A DNA stretch of 64,000 nt, taken from NCBI RefSeq assembly GCF_027594865.1, contig NZ_CP089391.1, positions 2,758,501 through 2,822,500 on the forward strand, in the 5' to 3' direction. The notes below the pieces were generated by a model. The model was not told the origin of the DNA. It searched no databases and saw only the letters and a list, made by a program, of their open reading frames with translations. Every line of letters starts with the position of its first letter. Within the stretch, counting starts at the first letter, position 1. A program made the translations under genes and the position numbers. The stretch comes from Bradyrhizobium xenonodulans (GTDB lineage: Bacteria > Pseudomonadota > Alphaproteobacteria > Rhizobiales > Xanthobacteraceae). Below are positions 46,799 through 56,622 of this stretch, piece by piece.

Positions 46799-48465
46799 GC
46801 GAGGAGCTGCTGGGGATCAACGACCTCTACGTCGCGTTCTCGACGCGGCGCGGCATGGTCGAGGCCGTGCGCGGCGTGACGCTCTCCGTCAACAAGGGCG
46901 AGATGCTCGGCCTCGTCGGCGAGAGCGGCTCGGGCAAATCGGTCACCGGCTTTGCGACCACGCGGCTGCTGGATGCGGCCGGGCGCGTCACCGGCGGAAA
47001 AATCCTGTTTCGCGGGCAGGATGTGACGAAGCTCCGGGGCGATGACCTCCGTCAGCTCCAGGGCGCTGCCATGTCCATGATCTTCCAGAATCCGCGGGCG
47101 GCACTGAACCCGATCCGTGCGATCGGGTTGCAGATCGCGGACGCGATCCTCACCCACAAGCGGATATCGAAAGACGCCGCGCGCGCCGAGGCGCTGGACC
47201 TGCTGCGCGCCGTCCAGATCCGAGATCCCGAAACCCGGATGAATGCCTATCCGCACGAGCTTTCGGGCGGCATGTGCCAGCGCGTCATGATCGCGATCGC
47301 GATCTCCTGCAATCCCGCGCTGCTGATCGCGGACGAGCCGACCACCGGCCTCGACGTCACCACGCAGAAGGTGGTGATGGATCTGCTCGCAGATATTGCT
47401 GCCGCGCGCGGCATGGCGACGATCCTGATCACGCATGACCTCGGGCTCGCCGCCCGCTATTGCCGCCGCATCGCCGTGATGGAGCGCGGCCGCATCGTCG
47501 AGGAGGCGAGCCCCAAGGCGCTCTTCAGCGCGCCGCAGCACGCGTATACGAGGCGCCTCGTGGCGGCATCGCCGACAGCGACGTCCCGGATCGAGGATCT
47601 CGTCACGGAGGAGGAGCGGGAGCGCCACGCGGCCGTTATCAGCAAGCCCCGACAAGAGCTTCCGCACGGCACGCCGCCGCTGCTGGAGGTCCGCAAGCTC
47701 GCCAAGCGTTTTGATGAGGGCTCCGCGGCGGTAGCGGATTTTTCCATGACGATGGCCGGCGGCGAGAGCGTCGGGCTCGTCGGCGAGTCCGGTTCCGGCA
47801 AGAGCACGACGTCGCGGATGATCTGCCGGCTGATCGATCCGAGCGAAGGCGACATCGTGTTCGACGGGCAGTCGATCGGTCATGTCGCATCGCGCGACTT
47901 TCATCGCTCGCCCTTGCGCAAGGACATCCAGATGGTCTTCCAGGACCCGAACGAGAGCCTCAACCCGCGCTTTGCGGCGTTCGACTGCATCGCCCATCCC
48001 CTGATGCGGCTCGGCGGCCTGCGTGCGGGCGACGCGCTGCGCAAGCGAGTGGAAGAGTGTGCAGAGCGGGTGGGCCTGCCGCTGGACCTCTTGCCGCGCT
48101 TTCCGCACCAGCTTTCCGGCGGCCAGAAGGCCCGCGTCGGCATCGCCCGCGCCATCGCCTGCCGGCCGCGGCTTCTCGTGCTGGACGAGCCGACCGCCGC
48201 GCTCGACGTCTCCGTGCAGGCGGTGGTGCTGCAACTGCTCGATCGTCTCAGGCGCGAGAACGACATCGCGCTGCTGTTCGTCAGCCACGACCTCAACGTC
48301 GTCCGCATGCTCTGCGACCGCACCATCGTGCTGCGCAACGGCGGCATCGTGGAGCAGGGGGAGAGCCGGGCGCTGTTCGATAATCCGAAAACCGACTACA
48401 CGCGCAAGCTGGTCGAGGCGATCCCCCATATCGAGACCGGGCCGGCATTGGTGGCCGCGCTTTGA
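46795..48465 (+). CDS. ABC transporter ATP-binding protein, fused DppD-DppF type
   Basis: This 556-aa cytoplasmic ATPase carries both nucleotide-binding domains in one chain. Domain 1 (about residues 5-260) has Walker A GESGSGKSVT, signature LSGGMCQRV and Walker [13 protein letters not shown]. Domain 2 (about 300-550) has GESGSGKSTTSR, LSGGQKARV and LLVLDEPTAALD. Each ends with the family's H-Y/D-YTRxLV segment. It overlaps the DppC-type gene by 4 bp. The neighbouring second importer uses two separate ATPase genes instead. Confidence 0.93.
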   Translation: MSEELLGINDLYVAFSTRRGMVEAVRGVTLSVNKGEMLGLVGESGSGKSVTGFATTRLLDAAGRVTGGKILFRGQDVTKLRGDDLRQLQGAAMSMIFQNPRAALNPIRAIGLQIADAILTHKRISKDAARAEALDLLRAVQIRDPETRMNAYPHELSGGMCQRVMIAIAISCNPALLIADEPTTGLDVTTQKVVMDLLADIAAARGMATILITHDLGLAARYCRRIAVMERGRIVEEASPKALFSAPQHAYTRRLVAASPTATSRIEDLVTEEERERHAAVISKPRQELPHGTPPLLEVRKLAKRFDEGSAAVADFSMTMAGGESVGLVGESGSGKSTTSRMICRLIDPSEGDIVFDGQSIGHVASRDFHRSPLRKDIQMVFQDPNESLNPRFAAFDCIAHPLMRLGGLRAGDALRKRVEECAERVGLPLDLLPRFPHQLSGGQKARVGIARAIACRPRLLVLDEPTAALDVSVQAVVLQLLDRLRRENDIALLFVSHDLNVVRMLCDRTIVLRNGGIVEQGESRALFDNPKTDYTRKLVEAIPHIETGPALVAAL

Positions 48466-48518
48466 CGGCCTGGCGGACCAAAATGATGGTGAGATCCCGC
48501 TGGCGAAGGCCCTATTAG

Positions 48519-48534
48519 TGGCATACCATTTGCA
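48519..48534 (+). promoter_or_regulatory. Sigma-54 promoter candidate for the second peptide-type ABC importer
   Basis: TGGCATACCATTTGCA has GG at 48520-48521 and GC at 48532-48533 with exactly 10 bp between them. The -12 TTGCA is perfect and the -24 TGGCA nearly so. Transcription would start near 48545, about 62 nt before the ATG at 48607. It lies in the 141-bp gap between the two transport operons. Confidence 0.7.
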
Positions 48535-48606
48535 CGCCAATGGGCTCTGGTTTCACCTGCCTTTGGCCAACGATGGCCGGTATCACGGCATTACTGGGAG
48601 GACGTC

Positions 48607-50211
48607 ATGGATCGCAGGACCGTATTGAAGGGGCTGGCCGGCGCAGGCGGTCTGGCATTGTCGGGCGGCCTCTCGGCCCCGGCGATCGCACAGGGCGCTT
48701 CGGCCCGCACGCTGCGCTTCGTGCCGCAGGCCAATCTCGCCAATTTCGACCCCATCTGGGGCACGCAATACGTCGTGCGCAATGCCGCCGCGCTGGTCTG
48801 GGATACGCTTTACGGCATCGACGCGAAGCTTCAGCCGCAGCGTCAGATGGTCGAGTCCGAGGAGACCTCGGACGACGGCAAGACCTGGACGTTCAAGCTG
48901 CGCCCGGGCCTCAAATTCCATGATGGCGAGCCGGTGCTCAGCAAGGACGTCGTCGCGAGCCTGTCGCGCTGGGCCGCGCGCGATCCGATGGGCCTGATGA
49001 TCATTGCGATCCAGCAGGAATTGACCGCCGTCGACGACCGCACCTTCAAATGGGTCTTGAAGCAGCCCTTCCCGAAAATGCTCTACGCGCTCGCCAAGAA
49101 CAACGCGCCGTGCTCTTTCATCATGCCCGAGCGCATCGCGAAGACCGATCCGTTCAAGCAGATCACCGAGTATGTCGGCTCTGGGCCGATGAAGTTCGCC
49201 AAGAGTGAATGGGTCCCCGGCGCCAAGTCGGTGTTCGAGAAATTTGCCGATTACGTGCCGCGGCAGGAGAAGGCGTCGTGGCTGGCCGGTGGCAAGCAGA
49301 TCCTGGTCGATCGCGTCGAGTGGCTGGTGATGCCGGATCCCGCCACTGCGGCCGCGGCCTTGCAGAACGGTGAGGTTGACTGGTGGGAGAATCCGATCGC
49401 CGATCTCGTGCCCGTGCTGAAGAAGAACAAGAACATCAGCGTCGATATCGGCGATCCCCTTGGCAATATCGGCTCGTTCCGCATGAACCATCTGTTCGCG
49501 CCGTTTAACGACGTGCGGGCAAGGCGCGCGGTGCTGATGGCGCTGAGCCAGGAAGACTATATGCGCGCGATCGTCGGTGACGACGACGCGCTATGGAAGT
49601 CGCTGCCGGGCTTCTTCACGCCGGACACCCCGCTCTACAGCGACATGGGCGGCGAAATTCTCAAGGGCAAGCGCGATTTCGACGCGGCCAAGAAGCTGCT
49701 CGCCGAGAGCGGCTATTCCGGCCAGCCGGTGACGTGCCTCGTTGCGCAGGATCAGCCGATCACCAAGGCGCAGGGCGACGTCACCGCCGACCTGCTCAAG
49801 AAGCTCGGTATGAATGTCGACTTCGTCGCGACCGACTGGGGCACGGTCGGCTCCCGCCGCGCGGCAAAGACGCCGCCGGGCCAGGGCGGCTGGAATATGT
49901 TCCACAGCTGGCATGCCGGCGCCGACTGCATCACGCCGGCCGCCTACACCGCCATCCGCGCCAATGGTGACAAGGCCTGGTTCGGCTGGCCCAACAGCCC
50001 GAATACCGAGAAGGAGATCACGTCCTGGTTCGACGCCAAGAATCTCGACGAAGAGAAGGCGGCGATCGGGCGGGTCAACAAGGCGGCGATCGAGGACGTC
50101 GTCTATGCGCCGACCGGCTTCTTCCTGACCTACACGGCCTGGCGCAAGAACGTCTCCGGCATCACCAAGGGGCCGCTGCCGTTCTTCTGGGGCGTGACGA
50201 AGTCCGCATGA
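48607..50211 (+). CDS. ABC transporter substrate-binding protein, peptide type, Tat-exported
   Basis: This 534-aa family 5 periplasmic receptor begins MDRRTVLKGLAGAGGLALS, a twin-arginine signal with cleavage near residue 29 (APAIAQ), unlike the Sec signal of the neighbouring receptor. Family features are WDTLYGIDAKLQPQRQMVE, WTFKLRPGLKFHDGEPVLSKDVVASLSRWAARD and VRARRAVLMALSQEDYM. GGGAGGA lies upstream of the ATG. It leads the second importer and follows a strong sigma-54-type promoter. The ligand is unknown. Confidence 0.89.
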   Translation: MDRRTVLKGLAGAGGLALSGGLSAPAIAQGASARTLRFVPQANLANFDPIWGTQYVVRNAAALVWDTLYGIDAKLQPQRQMVESEETSDDGKTWTFKLRPGLKFHDGEPVLSKDVVASLSRWAARDPMGLMIIAIQQELTAVDDRTFKWVLKQPFPKMLYALAKNNAPCSFIMPERIAKTDPFKQITEYVGSGPMKFAKSEWVPGAKSVFEKFADYVPRQEKASWLAGGKQILVDRVEWLVMPDPATAAAALQNGEVDWWENPIADLVPVLKKNKNISVDIGDPLGNIGSFRMNHLFAPFNDVRARRAVLMALSQEDYMRAIVGDDDALWKSLPGFFTPDTPLYSDMGGEILKGKRDFDAAKKLLAESGYSGQPVTCLVAQDQPITKAQGDVTADLLKKLGMNVDFVATDWGTVGSRRAAKTPPGQGGWNMFHSWHAGADCITPAAYTAIRANGDKAWFGWPNSPNTEKEITSWFDAKNLDEEKAAIGRVNKAAIEDVVYAPTGFFLTYTAWRKNVSGITKGPLPFFWGVTKSA

Positions 50212-50228
50212 TCGTGCGTTGAGGCCAG

Positions 50229-51170
50229 ATGCTCTCCTACATCCTCCGTCGCATCGTCGCGACCTTGCCAGTGATGGCGATCGTCGCGCTGTTCGTGTTC
50301 AGCCTGCTCTACATCGCGCCGGGTGATCCCGCCGTGGTGATCGCGGGCGACCAGGCAAGCCCGGAGGATGTGGAGCGCATTCGCCAGAGTCTCGGCCTCG
50401 ACCGGCCCTTCCTGATCCAGTTCGGAAGCTGGGTCTGGCGCATCCTGCACGGCGATCTCGGGACCTCGATCTTCACCAATTTGCCGGTCTCGACCATGAT
50501 CGGGCAGCGGTTGGGGCCGACGCTGTCGCTGATGATCATCACGCTGCTGCTCACGATCGTGGTCGCGGTGCCGCTCGGCGTGGTGGCGGCGTGGAAGGCC
50601 GGCAGCCTGATCGACCGGGCCATCATGGCCTTCGCCGTGTTCGGCTTCTCGCTGCCGGTGTTCGTGGTCGGTTACATGCTCGCCTATATCTTCGCGCTCG
50701 AGCTCGAGTGGCTTCCGGTGCAGGGCTATACGCCGCTCACGCAGGGCTTCTGGCCGTGGCTGGAAAACCTGATCCTGCCGGCGATCGCACTCGGCTGCGT
50801 CTACATCGCGCTGGTCGCGCGCATCACCCGCGCCACCATGCTCGAAGTCCTGCAGCAGGACTATATCCGCACGGCGCGCGCCAAGGGCATGGGGCAGGGC
50901 GGCATCCTGTTCATCCACGCGCTCAAGAACGCGGCGGTGCCGATCGTGACCGTGATCGGGATCGGCATCGCGCTCCTGATCGGCGGCGCGGTCGTGACCG
51001 AAAGCGTGTTCGCGATCCCCGGCCTCGGCCGGCTCACGATCGACGCGATCCTGCGCCGCGACTATCCCGTCATCCAGGGCATCGTGCTGCTGTTCAGCTT
51101 CGTCTACGTCCTCGTCAATTTGATGATCGACGTCATCTATACGCTCGTTGACCCGAGGATCCGCTATTGA
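50229..51170 (+). CDS. ABC transporter permease, DppB/OppB type (second importer)
   Basis: This 313-aa membrane protein has about six TM segments. Typical blocks are ALFVFSLLYIAPGDPAVVIAGD, GTSIFTNLPVSTMIGQRLGPTLSL and the coupling loop RTARAKGMGQGGILFIHALKNAAVPIVTVIG. It ends LVDPRIRY, as DppB proteins do. It is 17 bp after the binding-protein gene and overlaps the next gene start. Confidence 0.91.
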   Translation: MLSYILRRIVATLPVMAIVALFVFSLLYIAPGDPAVVIAGDQASPEDVERIRQSLGLDRPFLIQFGSWVWRILHGDLGTSIFTNLPVSTMIGQRLGPTLSLMIITLLLTIVVAVPLGVVAAWKAGSLIDRAIMAFAVFGFSLPVFVVGYMLAYIFALELEWLPVQGYTPLTQGFWPWLENLILPAIALGCVYIALVARITRATMLEVLQQDYIRTARAKGMGQGGILFIHALKNAAVPIVTVIGIGIALLIGGAVVTESVFAIPGLGRLTIDAILRRDYPVIQGIVLLFSFVYVLVNLMIDVIYTLVDPRIRY

Positions 51171-52090
51171 CCGATATGACCGTCAACCCGCAAGCATTGC
51201 CGGCCGGCTTCGTTCTCGCGCCGCAACTGCCTGAAATCCAGCGGCCGGTCACGATCCGCCGCGGCTTCATTGGTCTCTTGCGCGGCCATCCCACGGTCGC
51301 GATCGGCGGTGCACTGCTGCTGACGCTGGTTCTGATTGCGGTCTTTGCGCCGTATCTATGGACGGTCGATCCGACGGCACTTGCGCCGGCCAAGCGGACA
51401 CGCGCGCCGTCCGCGCTTTACTGGTTCGGCACCGACGTGCTGGGCCGCGACATCTATTCGCGCGTGATGTTCGGCGCCCGCGTCTCGCTCACGGTCGGCC
51501 TGTCGGTTGCGATCCTCGCGTCCGCGGCGGGTCTGGCGATCGGCATCGTCTCCGGCTTCGTCCGCTGGGCCGACGGCATCCTGATGCGCTTCATGGACGG
51601 CTTGATGTCGATTCCGCCGATCCTGCTGGCGATCGCGCTGATGGCGCTCACGCGCGGCAGCGTCGGCAACGTCATCCTGGCCATCACCATCGCCGAGATC
51701 CCGAGGGTTTCTCGTCTTGTCCGTAGTGTGGTGCTGTCGCTGCGCGAGCAGCCCTATGTGGACGCGGCCGTGGCCTGCGGCACGCGCACGCCGATGATCA
51801 TCTTGCGCCATATCCTGCCCAACACGCTGGCGCCGATGCTGGTGCAGGCGACTTACATCTGCGCCAGCGCCATGATCACGGAGGCGATCCTGTCTTTCAT
51901 CGGTGCGGGCACGCCGCCGACCATTCCGTCCTGGGGCAACATCATGGCCGAGGGCCGCGCGCTGTGGCAGGTCAAGCCCTACATCGTGTTCTTCCCGGCG
52001 GCGTTCCTCTCCGTCACCGTGCTCGCGGTGAATCTGCTCGGCGACGGCCTTCGCGATGCGCTCGATCCGCGCATGGCCAAGAGCCTCTGA
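51167..52090 (+). CDS. ABC transporter permease, DppC/OppC type (second importer)
   Basis: This protein of about 307 aa has the DppC pattern [47 protein letters not shown], the coupling loop [25 protein letters not shown] and [15 protein letters not shown] at the end. The start is uncertain: TTG at 51167 overlaps the previous stop (TTGA) and has GAGG about 9 nt upstream, while the ATG at 51176 lies too far from it. Confidence 0.9.
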   Translation: MTDMTVNPQALPAGFVLAPQLPEIQRPVTIRRGFIGLLRGHPTVAIGGALLLTLVLIAVFAPYLWTVDPTALAPAKRTRAPSALYWFGTDVLGRDIYSRVMFGARVSLTVGLSVAILASAAGLAIGIVSGFVRWADGILMRFMDGLMSIPPILLAIALMALTRGSVGNVILAITIAEIPRVSRLVRSVVLSLREQPYVDAAVACGTRTPMIILRHILPNTLAPMLVQATYICASAMITEAILSFIGAGTPPTIPSWGNIMAEGRALWQVKPYIVFFPAAFLSVTVLAVNLLGDGLRDALDPRMAKSL

Positions 52091-52109
52091 TGCTGCGAGG
52101 CTGATCGTG

Positions 52110-53095
<986 letters not shown>

Positions 53096-53099
<4 letters not shown>

Positions 53100-54088
53100 G
53101 TCCTCCGCTGCTCCAGGTCAACGACCTCAAGAAGCATTTTCCGGTCAACAGGGGCCTGTTCGGGCGCAAGTCCGAATGGGTCTATGCCGTCGACGGCGTC
53201 TCCTTCGAGATCGCGAAGGGCGAGACGTTGTCGCTGGTCGGCGAGTCTGGCTGCGGCAAGTCGACGGTCGGCCGTGCGATCCTGCGGCTGTTCGACATCA
53301 CCGCGGGGCAGGTCATTCTCGACGGCCAGCGGATCGACGACGCCGCGCCGAGCACGATGCGCCAGATGCGCCGCCGCGTTCAGGTGGTGTTCCAGGACCC
53401 GTTCTCGAGCCTCAATCCGCGCATGCGCGTGCGCGACATCCTGGCCGAGCCGATCCGCAATTTCGGCCTCGCGAAGTCCGCGGCCGATCTCGAAACGCGC
53501 GTCACGGCACTTATGGACACGGTGCGGCTGCCGCGCGAGGCGCTCAACCGCAGGCCGCACGAATTCTCCGGCGGCCAGCGTCAGCGCATCGGCATCGCGC
53601 GGGCGCTCGCGGCCGAGCCCGAGCTGATCGTCTGCGACGAGGCCGTCTCCGCGCTCGACGTCTCGGTCAAGGCGCAGATCGTCAATCTCTTGCAGGATCT
53701 CCAGCGCGAGTTCGGCCTCGCGCTGCTGTTCATCAGCCATGACCTTGCGATCGTCGAGCACATGACCCACCGCGTTGCGGTGATGTATCTCGGCAAGATC
53801 GTCGAAGTGGCGCCGCGACAGGAGATCTTTGCTGCGCCAAAGCATCCCTACACCAGGGCGTTGCTCTCGGCCGTGCCACTGCCCGAGCCCGGTGCCCACC
53901 GCAACCCGATCATCCTCAAGGGCGACGTGCCGAGCCCAATCAATCCGCCGAAGGGATGCCGCTTCCACACCCGTTGCCCGCTCGTCTTCGACCGCTGCCG
54001 CACCGAGGAGCCGGTGCTGCGTGCAACCGGACCCGAGCAGTGGGTGGCGTGTCACCTCGAGGACGGCGCGGCGGCGATGAGCGGATAG
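53096..54088 (+). CDS. ABC transporter ATP-binding protein, DppF type
   Basis: This 330-aa ATPase has Walker [16 protein letters not shown], signature [15 protein letters not shown] and Walker [13 protein letters not shown], which has Ala-Val where DEPTSALD is usual. The C-terminal Cys-containing extension is [14 protein letters not shown]. It closes the second importer and is followed by the bidirectional terminator at 54207-54243. Confidence 0.92.
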
Positions 54089-54158
54089 TCCTCTGTGCTT
54101 GCGTCGGGTCTGGATGGAGGGGAGCAGCGGCAATTTGCGATGATGCCATTCTGCTCCT

Positions 54159-54180
54159 GTTTTGCCCGACGAGTCAAAAC
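54159..54180. repeat. Short imperfect palindromic intergenic element
   Basis: GTTTTG at 54159-54164 pairs with CAAAAC at 54175-54180 around a CCCGACGAGT centre. The TTTTGCCCGACG-GTCAAAA composition resembles a short element that recurs between genes in Bradyrhizobium-type genomes. That recurrence is from memory and was not tested here. Confidence 0.35.
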
Positions 54181-54206
54181 CACCCGCGACGCAAAATTCG
54201 TCAGCA

Positions 54207-54243
54207 AAAACAACCCCCGTTCTACTGTGCATGGGGTTGTTTT
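54207..54243. terminator. Bidirectional intrinsic terminator between convergent operons
   Basis: AAAACAACCCC at 54207-54217 is the exact inverse complement of 54233-54243, with a 15-base loop. The stem is flanked by A-rich and T-rich ends, so RNA made from either strand ends in a U-run. It lies between the plus-strand DppF gene and the minus-strand YCII gene and can serve both. Confidence 0.8.
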
Positions 54244-54265
54244 CGCATTTTTAGTTTGGCCGCGT

Positions 54266-54553
54266 TCAGCCCTGCCGGCGCAGGAAGCCCGTGATCGTGA
54301 CCTTCTCCCAGATGCCGGCCGCCGCAAACGGATCGGCACGGTTGAAGGCTTCGACCTCGCTGCGGCCCGGCGCCTCGATCAGGAACAGGCTGCCGATCAT
54401 GGTCGCGCCGTCGTCGGAGACGAGCGGCCCCGACATCACGATCTTGACGCCGAAGCGCGAAGTATCGCTGAGGAAGGCCTTGTGGGCGTCGTAATTGGCA
54501 AGCCGGGTCGGCAGCGCGCCGGCGCGGTCGAGCGCGTGAATGGCGAACAGCAT
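54266..54553 (-). CDS. YCII-domain protein
   Basis: This 95-aa ferredoxin-like-fold protein of the YCII family is related to muconolactone isomerase-like and dehydrochlorinase-like small enzymes. It shows MLFAIHALDRAGAL with the conserved His, VKIVMSGPLVSDDG, SLFLIEAPGRSEVEAFNRADPFAAAGIW and a final EKVTITGF. The ATG at 54553 has GGAGA 4-5 nt upstream. It is the last gene of the hydroxyquinol-type operon. A lactone/isomerase-like role in ring-cleavage metabolism is possible but unproven. Confidence 0.82.
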   Translation of the reverse strand: MLFAIHALDRAGALPTRLANYDAHKAFLSDTSRFGVKIVMSGPLVSDDGATMIGSLFLIEAPGRSEVEAFNRADPFAAAGIWEKVTITGFLRRQG

Positions 54554-54628
54554 GGTGTCTCCGTTTCTTGGCGTCGTTCTTGGGACGGCCGCGCGTGCGG
54601 CCGTCCGGTCCTGACGTGATTGGTGTGT

Positions 54629-55603
54629 TTACTTGGCGCTGAGCTTGCCCGCGTCCTCGAAGGTCGGGCACGTCCGCTGCTCCAGCGGCACGTCGAACGG
54701 CTGGTAATTGTCCTTGGTGATGACGGTCGGCTTCAGCACGATCTCGTTGATCACGGGCTGATTGCGCAAGCTGCGGATCGCCATCATGGTGCCGAGGCAG
54801 CCTTGCGCAAATCCGTTGTAGTCGCCGCTTGCGAGCAGCTTGCCGGACTTGATCGCGTCGATCGCCTCCTTGGTGCCGTTGATGCCGATCACCTGGGCTT
54901 TCCGGTTGGCGCCGTCGAGCGCCTCGATCGCGCCGACCGCCATGGCGTCGTTGGCCGCGAGAACGCCGTCGATCTGCGAATTCGACTGCATCAGGTTTTC
55001 CATCACCTGGAGCGCCTGGAGCCGCTGATAGTTACCCGGCTGCGAGGCCAGCAGCTTGGCGCCCGTGTTCTCCTTCAGCGCGTCGTTGAAGCCGCGGACG
55101 CGGTCGACATTGGTCAGCGAGCCCTTGACGCCCTCGATGATGACGATGTTGCCCTTGCCGCCCAGCGCCTTGAGCAGGAAGCGCGCGGTCTCGAGCCCGA
55201 GGCTGTAATCGTCGGCGCCGACGAAGGAGAGGAACTTGCCGCCGGCGGAGCGGTCGGTGATGTTGACGACCGGGATCTTGGCCTCGTTGATCTTCTCGAC
55301 GCCCGGCACCATTGCCTTGTAGTCGACCGGCGTGAACACGATCGCGCTCGGCTTCTTCACCACGACGTCCTCGATCTGGCTGAGTTGCTCGGGGATCGAG
55401 TCCGGCTTGGTCGGGATGTATTGCAGGGTCTTGGCGTTCAGCGTCTTCGCCATGTTGTCGGCGCCGACCCGCACGGTCTGGAAGAACGGGTTGGTCTGGT
55501 TCTTGGTGAAGACGGCTATGGTCTCGCCGTCGGCGCGCGCTTGCGTGGCGAGAGCCGCGGCCATCAGTAGCGGTAGCGTCAGGTAACCCAGTATCTGTTT
55601 CAT
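54629..55603 (-). CDS. Sugar-type ABC transporter substrate-binding protein (RbsB family)
   Basis: This 324-aa periplasmic receptor has a signal peptide (residues 1-24, YLTLPLLMAAALATQARA) and the periplasmic-binding-protein type 1 pattern: IAVFTKNQTNPFFQTVRVGADNMAK, IPVVNITDRSAGG, IEGVKGSLTNVDRVRGFNDAL and GVLAANDAMAVGAIEALDG. The ATG at 55603 has GGAGG 5 nt upstream; the much longer open frame upstream overlaps the permease gene. It belongs to the importer formed with the next three genes. In an aromatic operon the ligand may not be a sugar. Confidence 0.9.
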   Translation of the reverse strand: MKQILGYLTLPLLMAAALATQARADGETIAVFTKNQTNPFFQTVRVGADNMAKTLNAKTLQYIPTKPDSIPEQLSQIEDVVVKKPSAIVFTPVDYKAMVPGVEKINEAKIPVVNITDRSAGGKFLSFVGADDYSLGLETARFLLKALGGKGNIVIIEGVKGSLTNVDRVRGFNDALKENTGAKLLASQPGNYQRLQALQVMENLMQSNSQIDGVLAANDAMAVGAIEALDGANRKAQVIGINGTKEAIDAIKSGKLLASGDYNGFAQGCLGTMMAIRSLRNQPVINEIVLKPTVITKDNYQPFDVPLEQRTCPTFEDAGKLSAK

Positions 55604-55644
55604 GTTGCCTCCATCCCTCATTTTGCTTGTTTGAACTCTAGAAC

Positions 55645-56622
55645 TCATTGCGCGCGCCGGCGGGTCTTCATGTCGAGCCAGACCGCGAGAATGACGATGA
55701 TGCCTGTCACCAGCGGCTGCCAGTTGGCGCTGACCGACAAGAGATTCATGCCGTTCAGCACCAGCGTCAGGATCAGCGCGCCGATGAAGGTACCGAACAC
55801 GGTGCCGACACCACCGAACAGCGAGGTGCCGCCGATCAGCACGGCCGCGATCGCTGGCAGCGTCAGGCTTTCGCCGATGTCGGCCTCGGCCGAGTTCAGC
55901 CGCGACAGGAAGATGATCGAGGCAAGCCCCGCCATGGTGCCGGAGACCGCATAGACCAGCAGCAGGCGGCGCGCGACCGGAATGCCGGACAGGCGCGCGG
56001 CGACCGGATTGGCGCCGATCGCATAGATCTCCTGGCCCCAGATCGTGCGCTGCGCAAACAACGTTCCGATTCCGAGGAAGACCAGCAGCAGGTAGACCGG
56101 GATCGGCAGCCCGAACAAATAGCCGCTGCCGATCTGGCGGAAGCCCGCGGGGAAGCCGTGCAGCGTTTCGCCCGCCATGTACCAGTAAGTCAGGCCGTTC
56201 AGCACCCAGAGCATGCCGTAGGTGGCGATGAAGGAGGGGATGCGCAGCGCGGTCACCATCACGCCGTTGAGGAGCCCGACGATGCCGCCGCAGGCAAGCC
56301 CGGTGAGGATGCCGAGCGCCGGCGAGCCGGTCTTGTGGATCACGGTGCCGGCGATGCAGGCGGACAGCGCGACATTGGCGCCGACGGAGAGATCGAGACC
56401 GGCGGTCAGCACCACCAGCGTCAGGCCGGAGGCGATGAAGAAGGTCAGGCTCGCTTGCCTCAGCACATTGAGGATGTTGCCGAGGCTCAGGAAGGAATCG
56501 CTGAGCACGGCGAGCACCGCGCAAATCAGCAGCGCCGCGAGCAGGCGATAGAACACCTGGATCGCATCCTGCGACAGGAACGAGCGGGGCGGCATCATGG
56601 CGTCCTTGGTGATGTCGGTCAT
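55645..56622 (-). CDS. ABC transporter permease, RbsC type (1)
   Basis: This 325-aa membrane protein has 8-10 predicted TM segments. RbsC motifs are SGLTLVVLTAGLDLSVGANVALSACIAGTV, AYGMLWVLNGLTYW, and YAIGANPVAARLSGIPVARRLLLVYAVSGTMAGLA followed by VLIGGTSLFGGVGTVFGTFIGALIL. Its ATG overlaps the stop of the other permease gene by 4 bp, suggesting a heterodimeric channel. Confidence 0.9.
   Translation of the reverse strand: MTDITKDAMMPPRSFLSQDAIQVFYRLLAALLICAVLAVLSDSFLSLGNILNVLRQASLTFFIASGLTLVVLTAGLDLSVGANVALSACIAGTVIHKTGSPALGILTGLACGGIVGLLNGVMVTALRIPSFIATYGMLWVLNGLTYWYMAGETLHGFPAGFRQIGSGYLFGLPIPVYLLLVFLGIGTLFAQRTIWGQEIYAIGANPVAARLSGIPVARRLLLVYAVSGTMAGLASIIFLSRLNSAEADIGESLTLPAIAAVLIGGTSLFGGVGTVFGTFIGALILTLVLNGMNLLSVSANWQPLVTGIIVILAVWLDMKTRRRAQ

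Noticed and set aside
46417..48540. 707-codon open frame on the minus strand opposite the DppC and ATPase genes
   Set aside because: A shadow of the fused ABC ATPase, with no domain signature of its own.
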